Origin: Idiomarina rhizosphaerae
GTDB taxonomy: Bacteria > Pseudomonadota > Gammaproteobacteria > Enterobacterales > Alteromonadaceae
Reading direction: 5' to 3'
DNA length: 64,000 nucleotides
Assembly: GCF_024159085.1 (NCBI RefSeq)
Contig: NZ_JAMZDE010000001.1
Coordinates: 451,025 to 515,024, forward strand
Part shown: piece after piece, positions 12,015 to 21,282 of the stretch
How the letters are laid out: every line of letters begins with the position of its first letter
Numbering within the stretch: the stretch's first letter is position 1
Notes under the pieces: generated by a model
Database searches by the model: none
What the model saw: only the letters and a program-made list of their open reading frames with translations
What the model was told of the DNA's origin: nothing
Position numbers and translations under genes: made by a program

Positions 12015-14054
12015 TTAACGATTCAGGCGGCCGGCAAATTGTCTAAGGAAAGAGTCAGATGAAGTGCTCGTCACAGAGACATCGTAGCGTTGATTACTGT
12101 TCGTAGGTATATGAACTACCTGTCCTTGAGGCAGTCTTTTTCTCGTATCAACGTCTTGACCAAGATAGTAGGTAAAGCCGTCACTACGAGCCAATAGACC
12201 GCAGTATTTGCCGTCACTGATAAAGCTAATATCTCTTTCGGGTTGTATTTCAGAATGTTTTCCCACTAAGCGGCGGTGAAACCCTTCTGGCCCCATAACC
12301 TGCAAGTCATAAGCATCTTCAATTAGCGTCCATTCTCTGCTCGTTTTATTTTTGGCTTCAACAGTATATCGATGCGGAATTGAGTCCAGATTCAGTCGGT
12401 TGTAAACATGGAATACAGCAGCGTGCTTGCCTTTATTAATGAAGGTCAGCTTCAATCTATTGGTTTCCGGCAGCTCATCCCACTCTAAATCCAGCTTATA
12501 GAGGCTAGGCCGGTGTGGACGCATACCCGGTTCCTGGGCAGGCATCGACTGTTGAATCGGAAGTTTAGGCGTTGTTCTTTTTGGCAGTGCTGCTGCCCTT
12601 TTTGCGTCAGCTGTGGGGTCAGGAAAAGCTAACGGCAAATCCCTGTTTGGATTTACGAAGTCAAAAGCATTTGTGAAATCACCACAAACAGCCCGTCGCC
12701 AGGGGCTAATATTGGGTTCTAAAACACCGAAACGTTGTTCTAGAAAACGAATAATCGAGGTGTGGTCGAGAACTTCCGAATTAATATACCCGCCCCGGCT
12801 CCATGGAGAAATGACATAGGCCGGAACACGCGGGCCTAAACCGTATGGCCTTCCCATGTAGTCTTGCACTTCCAACGACGAATCCGCCTCGGATCGATGG
12901 ACATGGTATTCCCCGCGCGTGGAAACCTGAGAATGACCCGCATATTCGCCGAGTGATGCCGGATCTTCTGAAGGCGGCGTCGGTGGCGGAACGTGATCGA
13001 AAAATCCGTCGTTTTCATCAAACATGATGAATAATGCTGTTTTAGCCCAAACCTCAGGGTTAGCCGTCAGAGCGTCTAATACTTCTGAGGTGTATGCAGC
13101 CCCTTGTGCCGGGCTAGATGGTCCCGGGTGCTCTGAACCTTCCGCTGTCGCTATAATGTAAGATACGGAAGGCAATTTATTCTCTAAACTGTCTTTCCGG
13201 AGCTGGTCTAAAGCCTGAGTCGTTAAACCCCTTTTTGCGAGCTCTGGATTTGAACCGGGTTTACCTGCCAGTGACTCCTGAAACGCAGCGAATCCAACAA
13301 GCGGGTTGTCCGTAAAATTATCGGACATATCCTGATAAATACGCCAATTCACGCCTGCTTCCTGTAACCTTTCCACGTAAGTTGTCCAGGTGTATGGAAT
13401 GGCTGCACCACCATTTTCAGGTAAACGGTCATGTGAGTTACCAATACTTGGGCCGCCAAATTGGGCTTGTCCATCGTTGGTTCCAGACCAGAGGAATAAA
13501 CGGTTAGAGTTGGTTCCCGCATGCATAGAGCAATGGTAAGCATCGCAAAGTGTAAAAGCATCGGCTAAGGCGTACTGAAATGGCATATCCGCGCGTTCGA
13601 AATAACCCATAGAATGCAGGTTCTTTGCTTCTGGCCAGCGATCCATGTGCCCGTTATCCCAGGCTGCTTGCGCATCTGGCCAGGAATGAGGGGTGCCTTC
13701 TACGCGCATATGTTCGAATGCTTGGCGTGTATTTAACGCAAATGGGGTGACAAATTTAGGGCCGATTTCAGTTTGGTTTAATTGCGTGAATATCGTACGG
13801 TTTTTGGCTTGGTCAAACGATTTTGCTGGTGCAGGATAAGGATCGGAAAAACCTCGTGCTCCTGACAGGGTACCGAAGTAATGATCAAAAGAGCGGTTTT
13901 CCTGCATCAGAATAACCACGTGCTCAATATCCTTTATTGTGCCAGTACGTACCGCAGCGGGAATAGCCAAAGCTCTTGATATTGCCGGAAAAGAAGCCAT
14001 TAGACCTGCGGCTCCTGCTCCTAAAAGAAATCGACGCCGACTAATATCGACCAT
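12015..14054 (-). CDS. Tat-exported phospholipase C (phosphocholine-preferring family)
   Basis: A 679-residue enzyme of the PlcN/PlcC family that hydrolyses phospholipids to diacylglycerol and a phosphorylated head group. ATG at 14054 follows AAGGAGTTACTTCT and gives the twin-arginine signal ISRRRFLLGAGAAG; the upstream ATG at 14078 lacks this spacing. Family motifs are HVVILMQENRSFDHYFGTL, CDAYHCSM, FDENDGFFDHVPPP and PRVPAYVISPWSRGG. The C-terminal part (about 530-679) matches the DUF756 beta domain (AVFHVYNRL and a final YDVSVT segment). Length is close to that of Pseudomonas PlcN (692). It lies between a TBDR and a HAD phosphatase on one strand. Export is probably folded, with any cofactor loaded inside. 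Confidence 0.93.
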   Translation of the reverse strand: MVDISRRRFLLGAGAAGLMASFPAISRALAIPAAVRTGTIKDIEHVVILMQENRSFDHYFGTLSGARGFSDPYPAPAKSFDQAKNRTIFTQLNQTEIGPKFVTPFALNTRQAFEHMRVEGTPHSWPDAQAAWDNGHMDRWPEAKNLHSMGYFERADMPFQYALADAFTLCDAYHCSMHAGTNSNRLFLWSGTNDGQAQFGGPSIGNSHDRLPENGGAAIPYTWTTYVERLQEAGVNWRIYQDMSDNFTDNPLVGFAAFQESLAGKPGSNPELAKRGLTTQALDQLRKDSLENKLPSVSYIIATAEGSEHPGPSSPAQGAAYTSEVLDALTANPEVWAKTALFIMFDENDGFFDHVPPPTPPSEDPASLGEYAGHSQVSTRGEYHVHRSEADSSLEVQDYMGRPYGLGPRVPAYVISPWSRGGYINSEVLDHTSIIRFLEQRFGVLEPNISPWRRAVCGDFTNAFDFVNPNRDLPLAFPDPTADAKRAAALPKRTTPKLPIQQSMPAQEPGMRPHRPSLYKLDLEWDELPETNRLKLTFINKGKHAAVFHVYNRLNLDSIPHRYTVEAKNKTSREWTLIEDAYDLQVMGPEGFHRRLVGKHSEIQPERDISFISDGKYCGLLARSDGFTYYLGQDVDTRKRLPQGQVVHIPTNSNQRYDVSVTSTSSDSFLRQFAGRLNR

Positions 14055-14116
14055 AGAAGTAACTCCTTGAAGAGGCATTAGATTTCGAAACCTAATGCCT
14101 CTTACCTAACATCTGG

Positions 14117-16462
14117 TTAAAAATCAGCGCTAACAGAGAAAGTCACGGTTCTTGGTGAACCGGGATAAACACTGTTACTGCCAACAGCCGATATATACTC
14201 ATCATCAAGCAGGTTATTAACGTTCAAACGCAGGCGAAGAGCGGATATGCTGGAAGAAAGCCCCTGGATATCAGTACCAATGTAGGCGTCTACCACTTCA
14301 TACTCAGGCGCTGTGGCTGAGTTTTCGAAGTTGATAAATCTATCTCCAATATGGCGCAAAGAGATTCCACTCGTTATGTTGCTACCGACATAATCAGCTG
14401 CAATGGTGAAGAAAGTTTTTGGTCCGCCGTATACTTGATTCCCAGCCCGAATTTCTGCATCTTGGTCAAGACCGGTATCACCTGTACTAAGGTACTCAGC
14501 ATCATTATAGGTATAAGACCCAGAAACTCTCAGGCCGCTGGTAACTTGATATGACGTGAGCAGTTCAGCGCCGCGACTCTTCTGACCACCGACGTTCACA
14601 TAGCTGCCGTCGACTTCTTCTTTGTAATCGATACCATCCAATACACTAGTATCCAATTGTACAATTCGGTTATCGAATTTAATGTCGTATAAGGTAACCG
14701 CTGCGTTAAAGCCATTGTTGATATAACGGAAGCCTAGCTCAATGTTCTCAGCAGTTTCAGGGTCAATGCCACCCAGTTCTGAATTAGATAAACCGGAGTC
14801 AATGATACCAGGAACAATAGATTTATAGTTTTCAGAGTAGCCGGCAAATAACTCTAAACCATTAACCGGTGTTGTATAGGTTAACCCTGCGTAGAGTAAC
14901 GGATCTGAAGTGGAGTCTAGTTGACCCGTTCTGTCATCGTTATAGAAGTGATCAACAGTAGTATCGACCTGATATTGTTTTACGCCAATACTTGCACTCA
15001 GCGGGCCTATAACGGCTTTTTCCTGAGCGTAGTACATTAGCTCTTTAGTATTTGCTTCGGTTTTATATTGAATCCAGTAAGGGGTCTCATTAAATTCCAG
15101 ACTGATTGCCGAGTTCTCAACTAAATGCCATGAGCGCGTTACATCAGCATCGTAGTTTTCATACCAAAACCCGCTGCGTAAGGTATGCTGGATGTTGCCA
15201 GTTTCAAAATCGTAGGAAACATCACCCGTTATGCCATAACGATGATTGGCATAATTTGAAGTACGATATGAGCCCACTCCTTCGACATTGCCTTCATAAC
15301 AATTGGGATCCTTTTCAGCGTCTAAACCATATCGACCAGTGCAAGAATCAATCATTGTGCCCGGTTGATTTGTACCAGCGTTAACGAAAAAGATATCGTC
15401 GCCAAGATAGTCGCCGTAGATTGTTTCTCCGGAGCGTTCGTTATCCAGGTTTCCATCTCCATCGACATCGGTAATGTAGGGAGGGATCCAGTCACCACGG
15501 CCTTTCATTCTGTGATAATAAACGGCCGTGTTGAATGAGAAGTCACCAAAATCTTTTTCGACCTGAAAACTATAAAATGAATTATCACGCAGTGCACGCC
15601 AGCCATCGCGATAGTTTTCATCAAGGCCGGGGATACCAGTCCAATTCATGTGCAAGCCGTCGTGACGAGGGTTTTCATAATAATCTTCTAAAGAAACATA
15701 TTCATATTCGTTTTCATTAGCCGAATTGTAGGTAGCGAAGCCCGTAAGGTGGAACCCATCAATAATGGTTGTGATTTTACCCGTAAGATAATCTTTCTCC
15801 GTGATAGCCTCGTTATCCCAAACGTCCTTATTTTGCGAAGATGAGCCGCTGAGGTAGAAGTAGGTATCTGGACTAATTTCACCAGAGTCGTAACGGAAAC
15901 GGTACTTACTCGCGTCCTGGTCGCCTGCCATATAGAGTAAGCTTAGGTTTTCTTCCATTAATGGGTCGGAAGTAATGAAATTCAGCGTTCCACCTAATGC
16001 CTCATTTGATCTCGAGCTGATATCCGCCGTTCCCTGACTGACTTCCACGGTTTCAAGATCGAGCACGTCAATAAATCTATTTGCCTTACTACCGCCGCCG
16101 TAGTTTGAGCCGCCGTTTGGCAAGCCATCAAGCGTTGTACCAATTTGACCATTATTGGTATTAAAGCCACGCATTCGGATGTTTGTCATCCAGTCAGATG
16201 AACCGAAGGTGTCAGCTTCCTGTACAATAACGCCAGGTAATTCCTGTACAACAGTGTTTACTGAAGCATTGGCTGGACGACGTGAAATCATGTCCATTGA
16301 AACCGTGTTTGAGGCGAAGGTCTGTCTCTTACCTACAACAATGATTTCTTCCATTTGCTCGTCTTTTTTATTCGTTTCTTCCTTATCCTGATCAGCTATC
16401 GCTGATGCTGAGGCTATTGCCAGTATTAATGGTGAAAGTGCAAATCGTTTGTAGCCGTTCAT
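14117..16462 (-). CDS. TonB-dependent outer-membrane receptor, first gene of the phospholipase operon
   Basis: A 781-residue TBDR. ATG at 16462 follows TGGGGAGATACAC and starts a signal peptide ending near ASAIA. A TonB-box-like EEIIVVG follows, then a plug domain (about 45-165; NIRMRGFNTNNG, LDGLPNGGSNYGG, VEVSQGTADI) and a large beta barrel ending in the outer-membrane terminal Phe (SVSADF). No STN domain. The plug shows GLPNGGSNYGGGSKAN, a Gly/Asn-rich loop of uncertain meaning. It is 62 bases upstream of phospholipase C, and divergent from a DeoR regulator. The context suggests import of a lipid-derived or phosphorylated compound rather than iron; the ligand is inference. Confidence 0.93.
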   Translation of the reverse strand: MNGYKRFALSPLILAIASASAIADQDKEETNKKDEQMEEIIVVGKRQTFASNTVSMDMISRRPANASVNTVVQELPGVIVQEADTFGSSDWMTNIRMRGFNTNNGQIGTTLDGLPNGGSNYGGGSKANRFIDVLDLETVEVSQGTADISSRSNEALGGTLNFITSDPLMEENLSLLYMAGDQDASKYRFRYDSGEISPDTYFYLSGSSSQNKDVWDNEAITEKDYLTGKITTIIDGFHLTGFATYNSANENEYEYVSLEDYYENPRHDGLHMNWTGIPGLDENYRDGWRALRDNSFYSFQVEKDFGDFSFNTAVYYHRMKGRGDWIPPYITDVDGDGNLDNERSGETIYGDYLGDDIFFVNAGTNQPGTMIDSCTGRYGLDAEKDPNCYEGNVEGVGSYRTSNYANHRYGITGDVSYDFETGNIQHTLRSGFWYENYDADVTRSWHLVENSAISLEFNETPYWIQYKTEANTKELMYYAQEKAVIGPLSASIGVKQYQVDTTVDHFYNDDRTGQLDSTSDPLLYAGLTYTTPVNGLELFAGYSENYKSIVPGIIDSGLSNSELGGIDPETAENIELGFRYINNGFNAAVTLYDIKFDNRIVQLDTSVLDGIDYKEEVDGSYVNVGGQKSRGAELLTSYQVTSGLRVSGSYTYNDAEYLSTGDTGLDQDAEIRAGNQVYGGPKTFFTIAADYVGSNITSGISLRHIGDRFINFENSATAPEYEVVDAYIGTDIQGLSSSISALRLRLNVNNLLDDEYISAVGSNSVYPGSPRTVTFSVSADF

Positions 16463-16727
16463 GTGTATCTCCCCAGGTATGCTAAACGTGGAAGTAATAG
16501 GGCCAAAATGACCTTTCACCCCCAGCTATGGTTTTGAGCGAGGCCAATATAGAATTAAAATGTGACAGTGATGTGATATTTTGTTGTATTAATTATTAAT
16601 AATGTGAGTTTATGTGGTTTTTAATGTTGGAAGTGGATTAAGATTTACTTCTGCTCTAAAGTAGCAACTTGTTAACTCATTGAATTACATGCGCGCAACC
16701 AATAAACGTGTGGAGATGGATGTGAAT
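16463..16727. promoter_or_regulatory. Divergent control region between the TBDR operon and the DeoR gene
   Basis: This AT-rich stretch must hold the promoters of both operons. A perfect 12-base palindrome, ATTATTAATAAT, lies at 16592-16603, near the middle. It is a candidate DeoR operator, but it is made only of A and T, so its information content is low. No other strong repeat was seen. Confidence 0.45.
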
Positions 16728-17483
16728 ATGTCTGAGCGTTTAATCACTATGTTGGAGTTGATTAGGCTTAATCGGTCAATGTCTATTGTCGATCTTTCAC
16801 AGCGTTTTGAGGTGTCGGAAGAAACCATACGACGTGATATACGGCAGTTAGAAGCTACCGGCAGAGTGGTTAAAGTGCATGGTGGAGTCCGTCTTTCCTC
16901 TTCAACTCTAGAACCCCCATACCAAGGGCGTGTGAGTTTGAATTCTGCCGCTAAAAAAGAAGTTGGAGAGAAAGCTACCGAATTAGTCGAAGATGGGATG
17001 ACGGTTTTCATTGATTGTGGTTCAACCAGTTATTGGTTTTCACGAATGTTGACCAAACCTAAAAAGTTACTGGTAGTGACAAATTCACTGGATGTAGCAA
17101 ATGAAGTCATTGGTCGCGATGATTGGCGGTTAGCGTTCACTGGCGGGCAAATTGATCCAGACTACCGGGCCGCTTTCGGGCGAGAAGCGATTCTTCAGGC
17201 TCGGCAGTTCACCCCCGATCTATTATTTCTGTCTATCGGTGGTATTCATTCCGACATAGGGCTACTTGATTTTAGTATTGATGAGGCTAATTTTAAGCGT
17301 TCGCTACTTGATAGAGCTCGCCGAAAAGTAGTACTAACCGACTCTTCAAAGTTTAGTGGGGCAGGCTCCGTTCACCTGGCCGATTTTGACCAAATTGATA
17401 CGTTAGTCTGTGATAAACCTCCTGAAGACCCTTTGAAATCTGCACTCGATAATGCCCAGGTGGAGGTTATTTGTAGCCGTTAA
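16728..17483 (+). CDS. DeoR/GlpR-family transcriptional regulator
   Basis: A 251-residue repressor-type protein. The N-terminal helix-turn-helix has the DeoR signature (RFEVSEETIRRDIRQLE, then GRVVKVHGGV). The C-terminal sugar-phosphate-sensing domain carries VFIDCGSTSYWF, VVTNSLDVA and LTDSSKFS. The frame is open back to TTG 16680. ATG at 16728 aligns with the family N-terminus and has GGAG 12 bases upstream; starts at 16689 or 16716 are possible. DeoR proteins respond to phosphorylated metabolites such as glycerol-3-phosphate. Its divergence from the TBDR-PLC-HAD operon and its place before the transporter gene make both sides likely targets. Confidence 0.9.
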   Translation: MSERLITMLELIRLNRSMSIVDLSQRFEVSEETIRRDIRQLEATGRVVKVHGGVRLSSSTLEPPYQGRVSLNSAAKKEVGEKATELVEDGMTVFIDCGSTSYWFSRMLTKPKKLLVVTNSLDVANEVIGRDDWRLAFTGGQIDPDYRAAFGREAILQARQFTPDLLFLSIGGIHSDIGLLDFSIDEANFKRSLLDRARRKVVLTDSSKFSGAGSVHLADFDQIDTLVCDKPPEDPLKSALDNAQVEVICSR

Positions 17484-17576
17484 CCCCCGCTATTAGGTTA
17501 GCGTCGGGTAGTAACATAAATTCTTCATATTCTGCGCGTAATATTTGCCGTTCTCACAATGGTAGGAATGGCACTT

Positions 17577-18878
17577 ATGGTTTCTCTCACTAAGAATACA
17601 AGGCGTAGCAACACCTTCTGGTTTATCCTCTATGCCTCAAGTGCCGCTTTCTCGACCTACTTTTGTATGTATGCGTTTCGGAAACCTTTTGCAGTGGCAA
17701 GCTATGAACAGGCTCAGTTTGTCGCTGGGATAGATTTTAAAAGTGCATTAATTATTGCGCAGGTATTAGGTTACGCCCTATCCAAATTTGTCGGTATTAA
17801 AGTCGTATCGGAAATGACGGCGAATCATCGCAGCGTTGCGATTCTCACTCTGGTAATGGCAGCACAGTGCTCACTTATGGTTTTTGCTGTTGTTCCCGGG
17901 AACTGGAAGCTAGTCGCACTATTCTTTAACGGTTTACCGTTAGGCATAATCTGGGGCTTGGTCTTCAGTTACTTAGAGGGTAGAAGAACCACTGAAGTGT
18001 TGGGTGCTATTTTATCTATTAGTTTCATTGTGTCTTCTGGTGTCGTAAAAACCGTCGGTAAATACCTGATGCTGGACTTACAAATCAGCGAATACTGGAT
18101 GCCGGCTGCTACCGGTGGTATTTTTACTATCCCATTATTCATTTCCGTATATTTTCTTTCCAGGATCCCCCCGCCGACACAGCAAGATAAAGCTGAACGG
18201 CATAAACGGGAGCCCATGACATCCGAAGATAGGATCCAATTAGTGAGGAAATACTCGATAGGCTTGGGCTGCATGGTCGTCAGTTATATGTTATTGACCG
18301 CTATGCGTGACTTCAGTGACAATTTTGCAGCAGAAATATGGATAGAACTAGGGTATGGCGACAGACCCGCAATATTTTCTTCCGTTGCGCTGTATACGTC
18401 ATTGGCTGTTCTACTTTTGCTAAGCTCGATAATGTGGATTAAAAACAATTTTCGGGCATTTATGGTTAACCATTTGATGGTTATTGGGGGATTTTTACTC
18501 TTAGGTGTTAGCAGCTTATTCTATCAAAGCGGCGGAATTTCAGGTTCATCATGGATGATAGCGCTAACCATTGGGATCTATCTGGCTTATGTTCCTTTTA
18601 ACTGTCTTATTTTCGATCGCATGTTATCGATGATAAACGACAAAGCTAATGCCGGGTTTCTTATTTATATCGCGGATGCTCTGGGTTATGCGGGAACCGT
18701 CGGTATACTGCTGTACCGTAACTTCTTTGAAATAAAGCTCAGTTGGCTAAACTTTCTATTAGAGAGCGCTTACTTTACGGCTCTTCTGGGTAGCGTGTTG
18801 ATGGTATGTTCCGCTTGGTTTTTCCGCCAGCGCTTCTATAAAGAATACTCAAAGGCTTTTATTAAAAGCTCGGCTTAA
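17577..18878 (+). CDS. MFS-type transporter resembling DUF5690
   Basis: A 433-residue polytopic inner-membrane protein with about 12 hydrophobic segments. The N-terminal helix contains YFCMYAFRKPFAVASYE. The Y-A-F-R-K-P-F motif is typical of DUF5690 and similar to the RKPF motif of organophosphate:phosphate antiporters (GlpT/UhpT). ATG at 17577 has TAGGA 9 bases upstream and is preferred over 17559 and 17568. It follows the DeoR gene by 93 bases on the same strand. Substrate is unknown; with a GlpR-type regulator and phospholipase C next door, a phosphorylated head group or glycerophosphate is a reasonable guess. The family name is given from memory of the motif, not from a search. Confidence 0.75.
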   Translation: MVSLTKNTRRSNTFWFILYASSAAFSTYFCMYAFRKPFAVASYEQAQFVAGIDFKSALIIAQVLGYALSKFVGIKVVSEMTANHRSVAILTLVMAAQCSLMVFAVVPGNWKLVALFFNGLPLGIIWGLVFSYLEGRRTTEVLGAILSISFIVSSGVVKTVGKYLMLDLQISEYWMPAATGGIFTIPLFISVYFLSRIPPPTQQDKAERHKREPMTSEDRIQLVRKYSIGLGCMVVSYMLLTAMRDFSDNFAAEIWIELGYGDRPAIFSSVALYTSLAVLLLLSSIMWIKNNFRAFMVNHLMVIGGFLLLGVSSLFYQSGGISGSSWMIALTIGIYLAYVPFNCLIFDRMLSMINDKANAGFLIYIADALGYAGTVGILLYRNFFEIKLSWLNFLLESAYFTALLGSVLMVCSAWFFRQRFYKEYSKAFIKSSA

Positions 18879-18888
18879 CCGGAAATGA

Positions 18889-18912
18889 AAAGAGGCTGTG
18901 GAACCCCTTTTC
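18889..18912. terminator. Possible bidirectional terminator
   Basis: AAAAGAGG and CCCCTTTT can pair with one mismatch around an eight-base loop, between the convergent transporter and NLP genes. The stem is short, so support is weak. Confidence 0.4.
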
Positions 18913-18928
18913 AACCAGGCCGATAGAC

Positions 18929-19693
18929 TTAAAATGACGGATACCCGTTTGGCTTTCCTTCGTTTAAATTGTTCAAGAAGTTCCCGTCGGATACCGGTAC
19001 GTTTGCTGAGCCATAGTTATAGGTATTAAAGTACTGACGTAGCTGCGAGTTACTAACGCCATCACCATACATTTCAAACCAGCTAATAATTGGCGGTGTA
19101 ACAAATTGACCGTATTCATTTTCTGCGGGTTCGTTCGCTTTCGCAAACCGCAATACATGCGTCGTTATCCCATCTTTATGATAAACAAATTTTGCTTTCC
19201 CTCCCACGGCCGGAACTTGCTGATACGCTGCTGTAAAGATATCGCCATGAGAGCTATAGCTCACGTGAGTAGCAACGCCATCTTTTGTATAAACAATTGC
19301 AAATTCCCAATCGTGGCGGTGCCCGCTTTCGATAAGATTAAAGAGCTGATCTTTCTGGAAATACAAAGAATAGATGTGGCCACAGAAGCTGCCTTCTGTC
19401 GTACTTTTACATGTATAGCGGTGGACTGTATTTGAGGTTTCCAGAAAGTTCGCGTCTCTGCAATCTCCAGCCAAATCGCCTGAGGGTTTTAGTCCTCCAT
19501 TTTTCTCTCCAGTCCGGCTGATGCCGGCGCTGGGCAAGCAACCATCAGTATCAAAATCAAATACAGGTGCAATTGATTCTGCATCGACAGATTTTGGAAG
19601 TGCTGGATCTAAGGCTAAAAAAGTATCGGCGTTAGCGATATTAGCTACTGTTATCGTACTCAATGCTAAGCAAATTCCGGTTAAATATTTCAT
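18929..19693 (-). CDS. Nep1-like (NPP1/NLP) secreted protein 1
   Basis: A 254-residue secreted protein of the necrosis- and ethylene-inducing family. ATG at 19693 stands 6 bases after GAGGAG (an ATG at 19699 is too close) and begins a signal peptide ending in NIANA. The family heptapeptide GHRHDWE is intact at about residues 124-130. The surrounding blocks APVFDFDTDGCLPSAG, GGLKPSG...CRD, CGHIYSLYFQKD and SWFEM also match the family. The four mature cysteines (about 52, 78, 95, 104) fit a two-disulfide NLP. NLPs bind inositol-phosphoceramide sphingolipids and permeabilise plant membranes; many microbial members are non-toxic. It is one of a tandem pair, 115 bases downstream of NLP 2. Confidence 0.92.
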   Translation of the reverse strand: MKYLTGICLALSTITVANIANADTFLALDPALPKSVDAESIAPVFDFDTDGCLPSAGISRTGEKNGGLKPSGDLAGDCRDANFLETSNTVHRYTCKSTTEGSFCGHIYSLYFQKDQLFNLIESGHRHDWEFAIVYTKDGVATHVSYSSHGDIFTAAYQQVPAVGGKAKFVYHKDGITTHVLRFAKANEPAENEYGQFVTPPIISWFEMYGDGVSNSQLRQYFNTYNYGSANVPVSDGNFLNNLNEGKPNGYPSF

Positions 19694-19808
19694 GATCATC
19701 TCCTCATTTTAGCGCTCCCAAATGGCGCTATTGTTATAGAGACGTTCTCGAAATAAATGGGGACACCCTTAGGCTTTAAATCATAATAAATTCATCAGGA
19801 TGAAATAT

Positions 19809-20603
19809 TTAATCTGCATCTTTGTTTAAGTAAAACTCCGGATAACTCTCCGGTTTTCCCTTATTCAGATTCCTGACAAAGTTATCATCAGATACAGGCA
19901 CGTTTCCTGCCTTAAAATCATGATTATTAAAGGCGTAACGCATTTCCTCGTTGCTGAGGTTTTCGCCGCGCATTTCAAACCAGCTAACGACAGCCGGAGT
20001 GACAAAACGGTTGTAAGGATTTTGCGCTTTTTCTCCTGGTTCAGCAAAGGAAAAGGCATGGGTTTTGTTACCGTCTTTGCGGTAAACGACTTTAACCTGC
20101 TTGCCCTGGGTTTCTATTTCGTTAATGGGGGCCGTAATAACTTTTCCGTGGGCGCTGTAACCGGCATGGGTTATATTCCCGTCTTTTGTATAAATAACGG
20201 CAAACTCCCAGTCGTGTGCATGGCCACTTCTCTCACCACTAATGGACTGGTCTTTAGTAAAGTACAGTGAATAGATATGACCGCAATAACGCGACTCGTC
20301 GGCATCGGTTGTCTTGTTCATACACAGCGTGCGGTGCAGAGTATTTGACTGCTTCAGGAATTGTTTATTACGACAATTCTCCCCCAGCCCGCCAACCGGC
20401 TCAATTCCGGGGTTCATCTGGCCATAACGGTCAACGCCGACATCAGGCAGGCAGCCATTATTATGAAAGTCGAACACCGGAGCTATTTCCAGAACAGCCT
20501 GGGAAGCGGCCGGGAATATGGGTCTGTATTCTTGCTGTGCCTGCACATTGAAGGTTGTGGAACAGGCTATGAGACCTAAGGCTATGGATAGTTTTTTTAA
20601 CAC
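19809..20603 (-). CDS. Nep1-like (NPP1/NLP) secreted protein 2
   Basis: A 264-residue paralogue of the neighbouring NLP gene. GTG at 20603 follows AGGA by 7 bases and opens directly on a signal peptide (LKKLSIALGLIACS...VQA). ATG at 20633 would add an unlikely hydrophilic leader. It shares APVFDF, GCLPD, CGHIYSLYFTKDQ, VSWFEMRG and the C-terminal NVPVSDDNF block with its neighbour. The signature heptapeptide reads GHAHDWE (about 127-133), so the usual Arg is Ala. Four mature cysteines (about 51, 77, 94, 107) are kept. Expression and target are unknown; the changed signature could alter metal or lipid binding. Confidence 0.92.
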   Translation of the reverse strand: MLKKLSIALGLIACSTTFNVQAQQEYRPIFPAASQAVLEIAPVFDFHNNGCLPDVGVDRYGQMNPGIEPVGGLGENCRNKQFLKQSNTLHRTLCMNKTTDADESRYCGHIYSLYFTKDQSISGERSGHAHDWEFAVIYTKDGNITHAGYSAHGKVITAPINEIETQGKQVKVVYRKDGNKTHAFSFAEPGEKAQNPYNRFVTPAVVSWFEMRGENLSNEEMRYAFNNHDFKAGNVPVSDDNFVRNLNKGKPESYPEFYLNKDAD

Positions 20604-20769
20604 GCTTAATTCCTGACTTTGATAACCAAACATTGCTAATAAAGAGTGTTATTTTCCGCAAGAGGGGACATTAAAATGGCTTTAGTAAAAGCGTAACAAT
20701 TACCCGTTATGATGCGATGAACAAAAACTAAACGGAAACATAGCAAAGCATCGTCTTTGTTTATTAAAC

Positions 20770-21282
20770 ATGAAAGTGTTGCCTTCTCGTACGTTACAAA
20801 AACATCGCTATTTAGAGCTAATACCCAGTTTGCGCTCTTTTGTCGCAAGCCGTGTCTCTAAGCCCGATGTTATTGACGATGTTGTTCAGGAAACATTAGC
20901 CCGGACCTATAAAAGTGCGGACTTCAGTACAATGATTAAGCCACTTGCTTATCTTATTACGGTGGCTAACTCGGTATTGGCTGACTACTGGCGGCACGAT
21001 AAAAATGAGTGTGGCGAATTACCTGAACAAGTTACGGAGCCTTATCAGTGCCTTGAAGCGCAATATATTGTTCAGGAAAAGCTGGTGGCGATATCCGGCG
21101 TGCTTGACTCTATGCCGCCGTTGCGACGAAAAGTGTTTATGCTAAGACGCTTTAAAGGCTTAACGCGCAGTGAAATAGCCTCTCAGCTGGATTTGAACGA
21201 AGAAGCCGTTAAAAAGCATATTACCCGCGCTATGCTTGATATTACGCTGGCATCGGAACAGCAAGGATGGCTGGATGACTGA
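20770..21282 (+). CDS. ECF sigma factor, FecI-like
   Basis: A 170-residue sigma-70-family protein of the extracytoplasmic-function type. Region 2 (about 15-80) has VIDDVVQETLARTY and the DNA-melting segment LITVANSVLADYWR. Region 4 (about 105-160) has LPP-like MPPLRRKVFMLRRFKGLTRSEIASQLDLNEEAVKKHI, a helix-turn-helix. ATG at 20770 is used. Its stop overlaps the start of the FecR gene by 8 bases (ATGACTGA). With FecR and an STN-bearing receptor downstream, it is the transcription output of a cell-surface signalling relay and probably drives the receptor gene itself. Confidence 0.92.
   Translation: MKVLPSRTLQKHRYLELIPSLRSFVASRVSKPDVIDDVVQETLARTYKSADFSTMIKPLAYLITVANSVLADYWRHDKNECGELPEQVTEPYQCLEAQYIVQEKLVAISGVLDSMPPLRRKVFMLRRFKGLTRSEIASQLDLNEEAVKKHITRAMLDITLASEQQGWLDD

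Noticed and set aside
9596..20633. Recently acquired genomic island
   Set aside because: No integrase, att-like repeats, tRNA or IS was seen, and base composition was not measured; transfer of the NLP/phospholipase region remains possible but unsupported.
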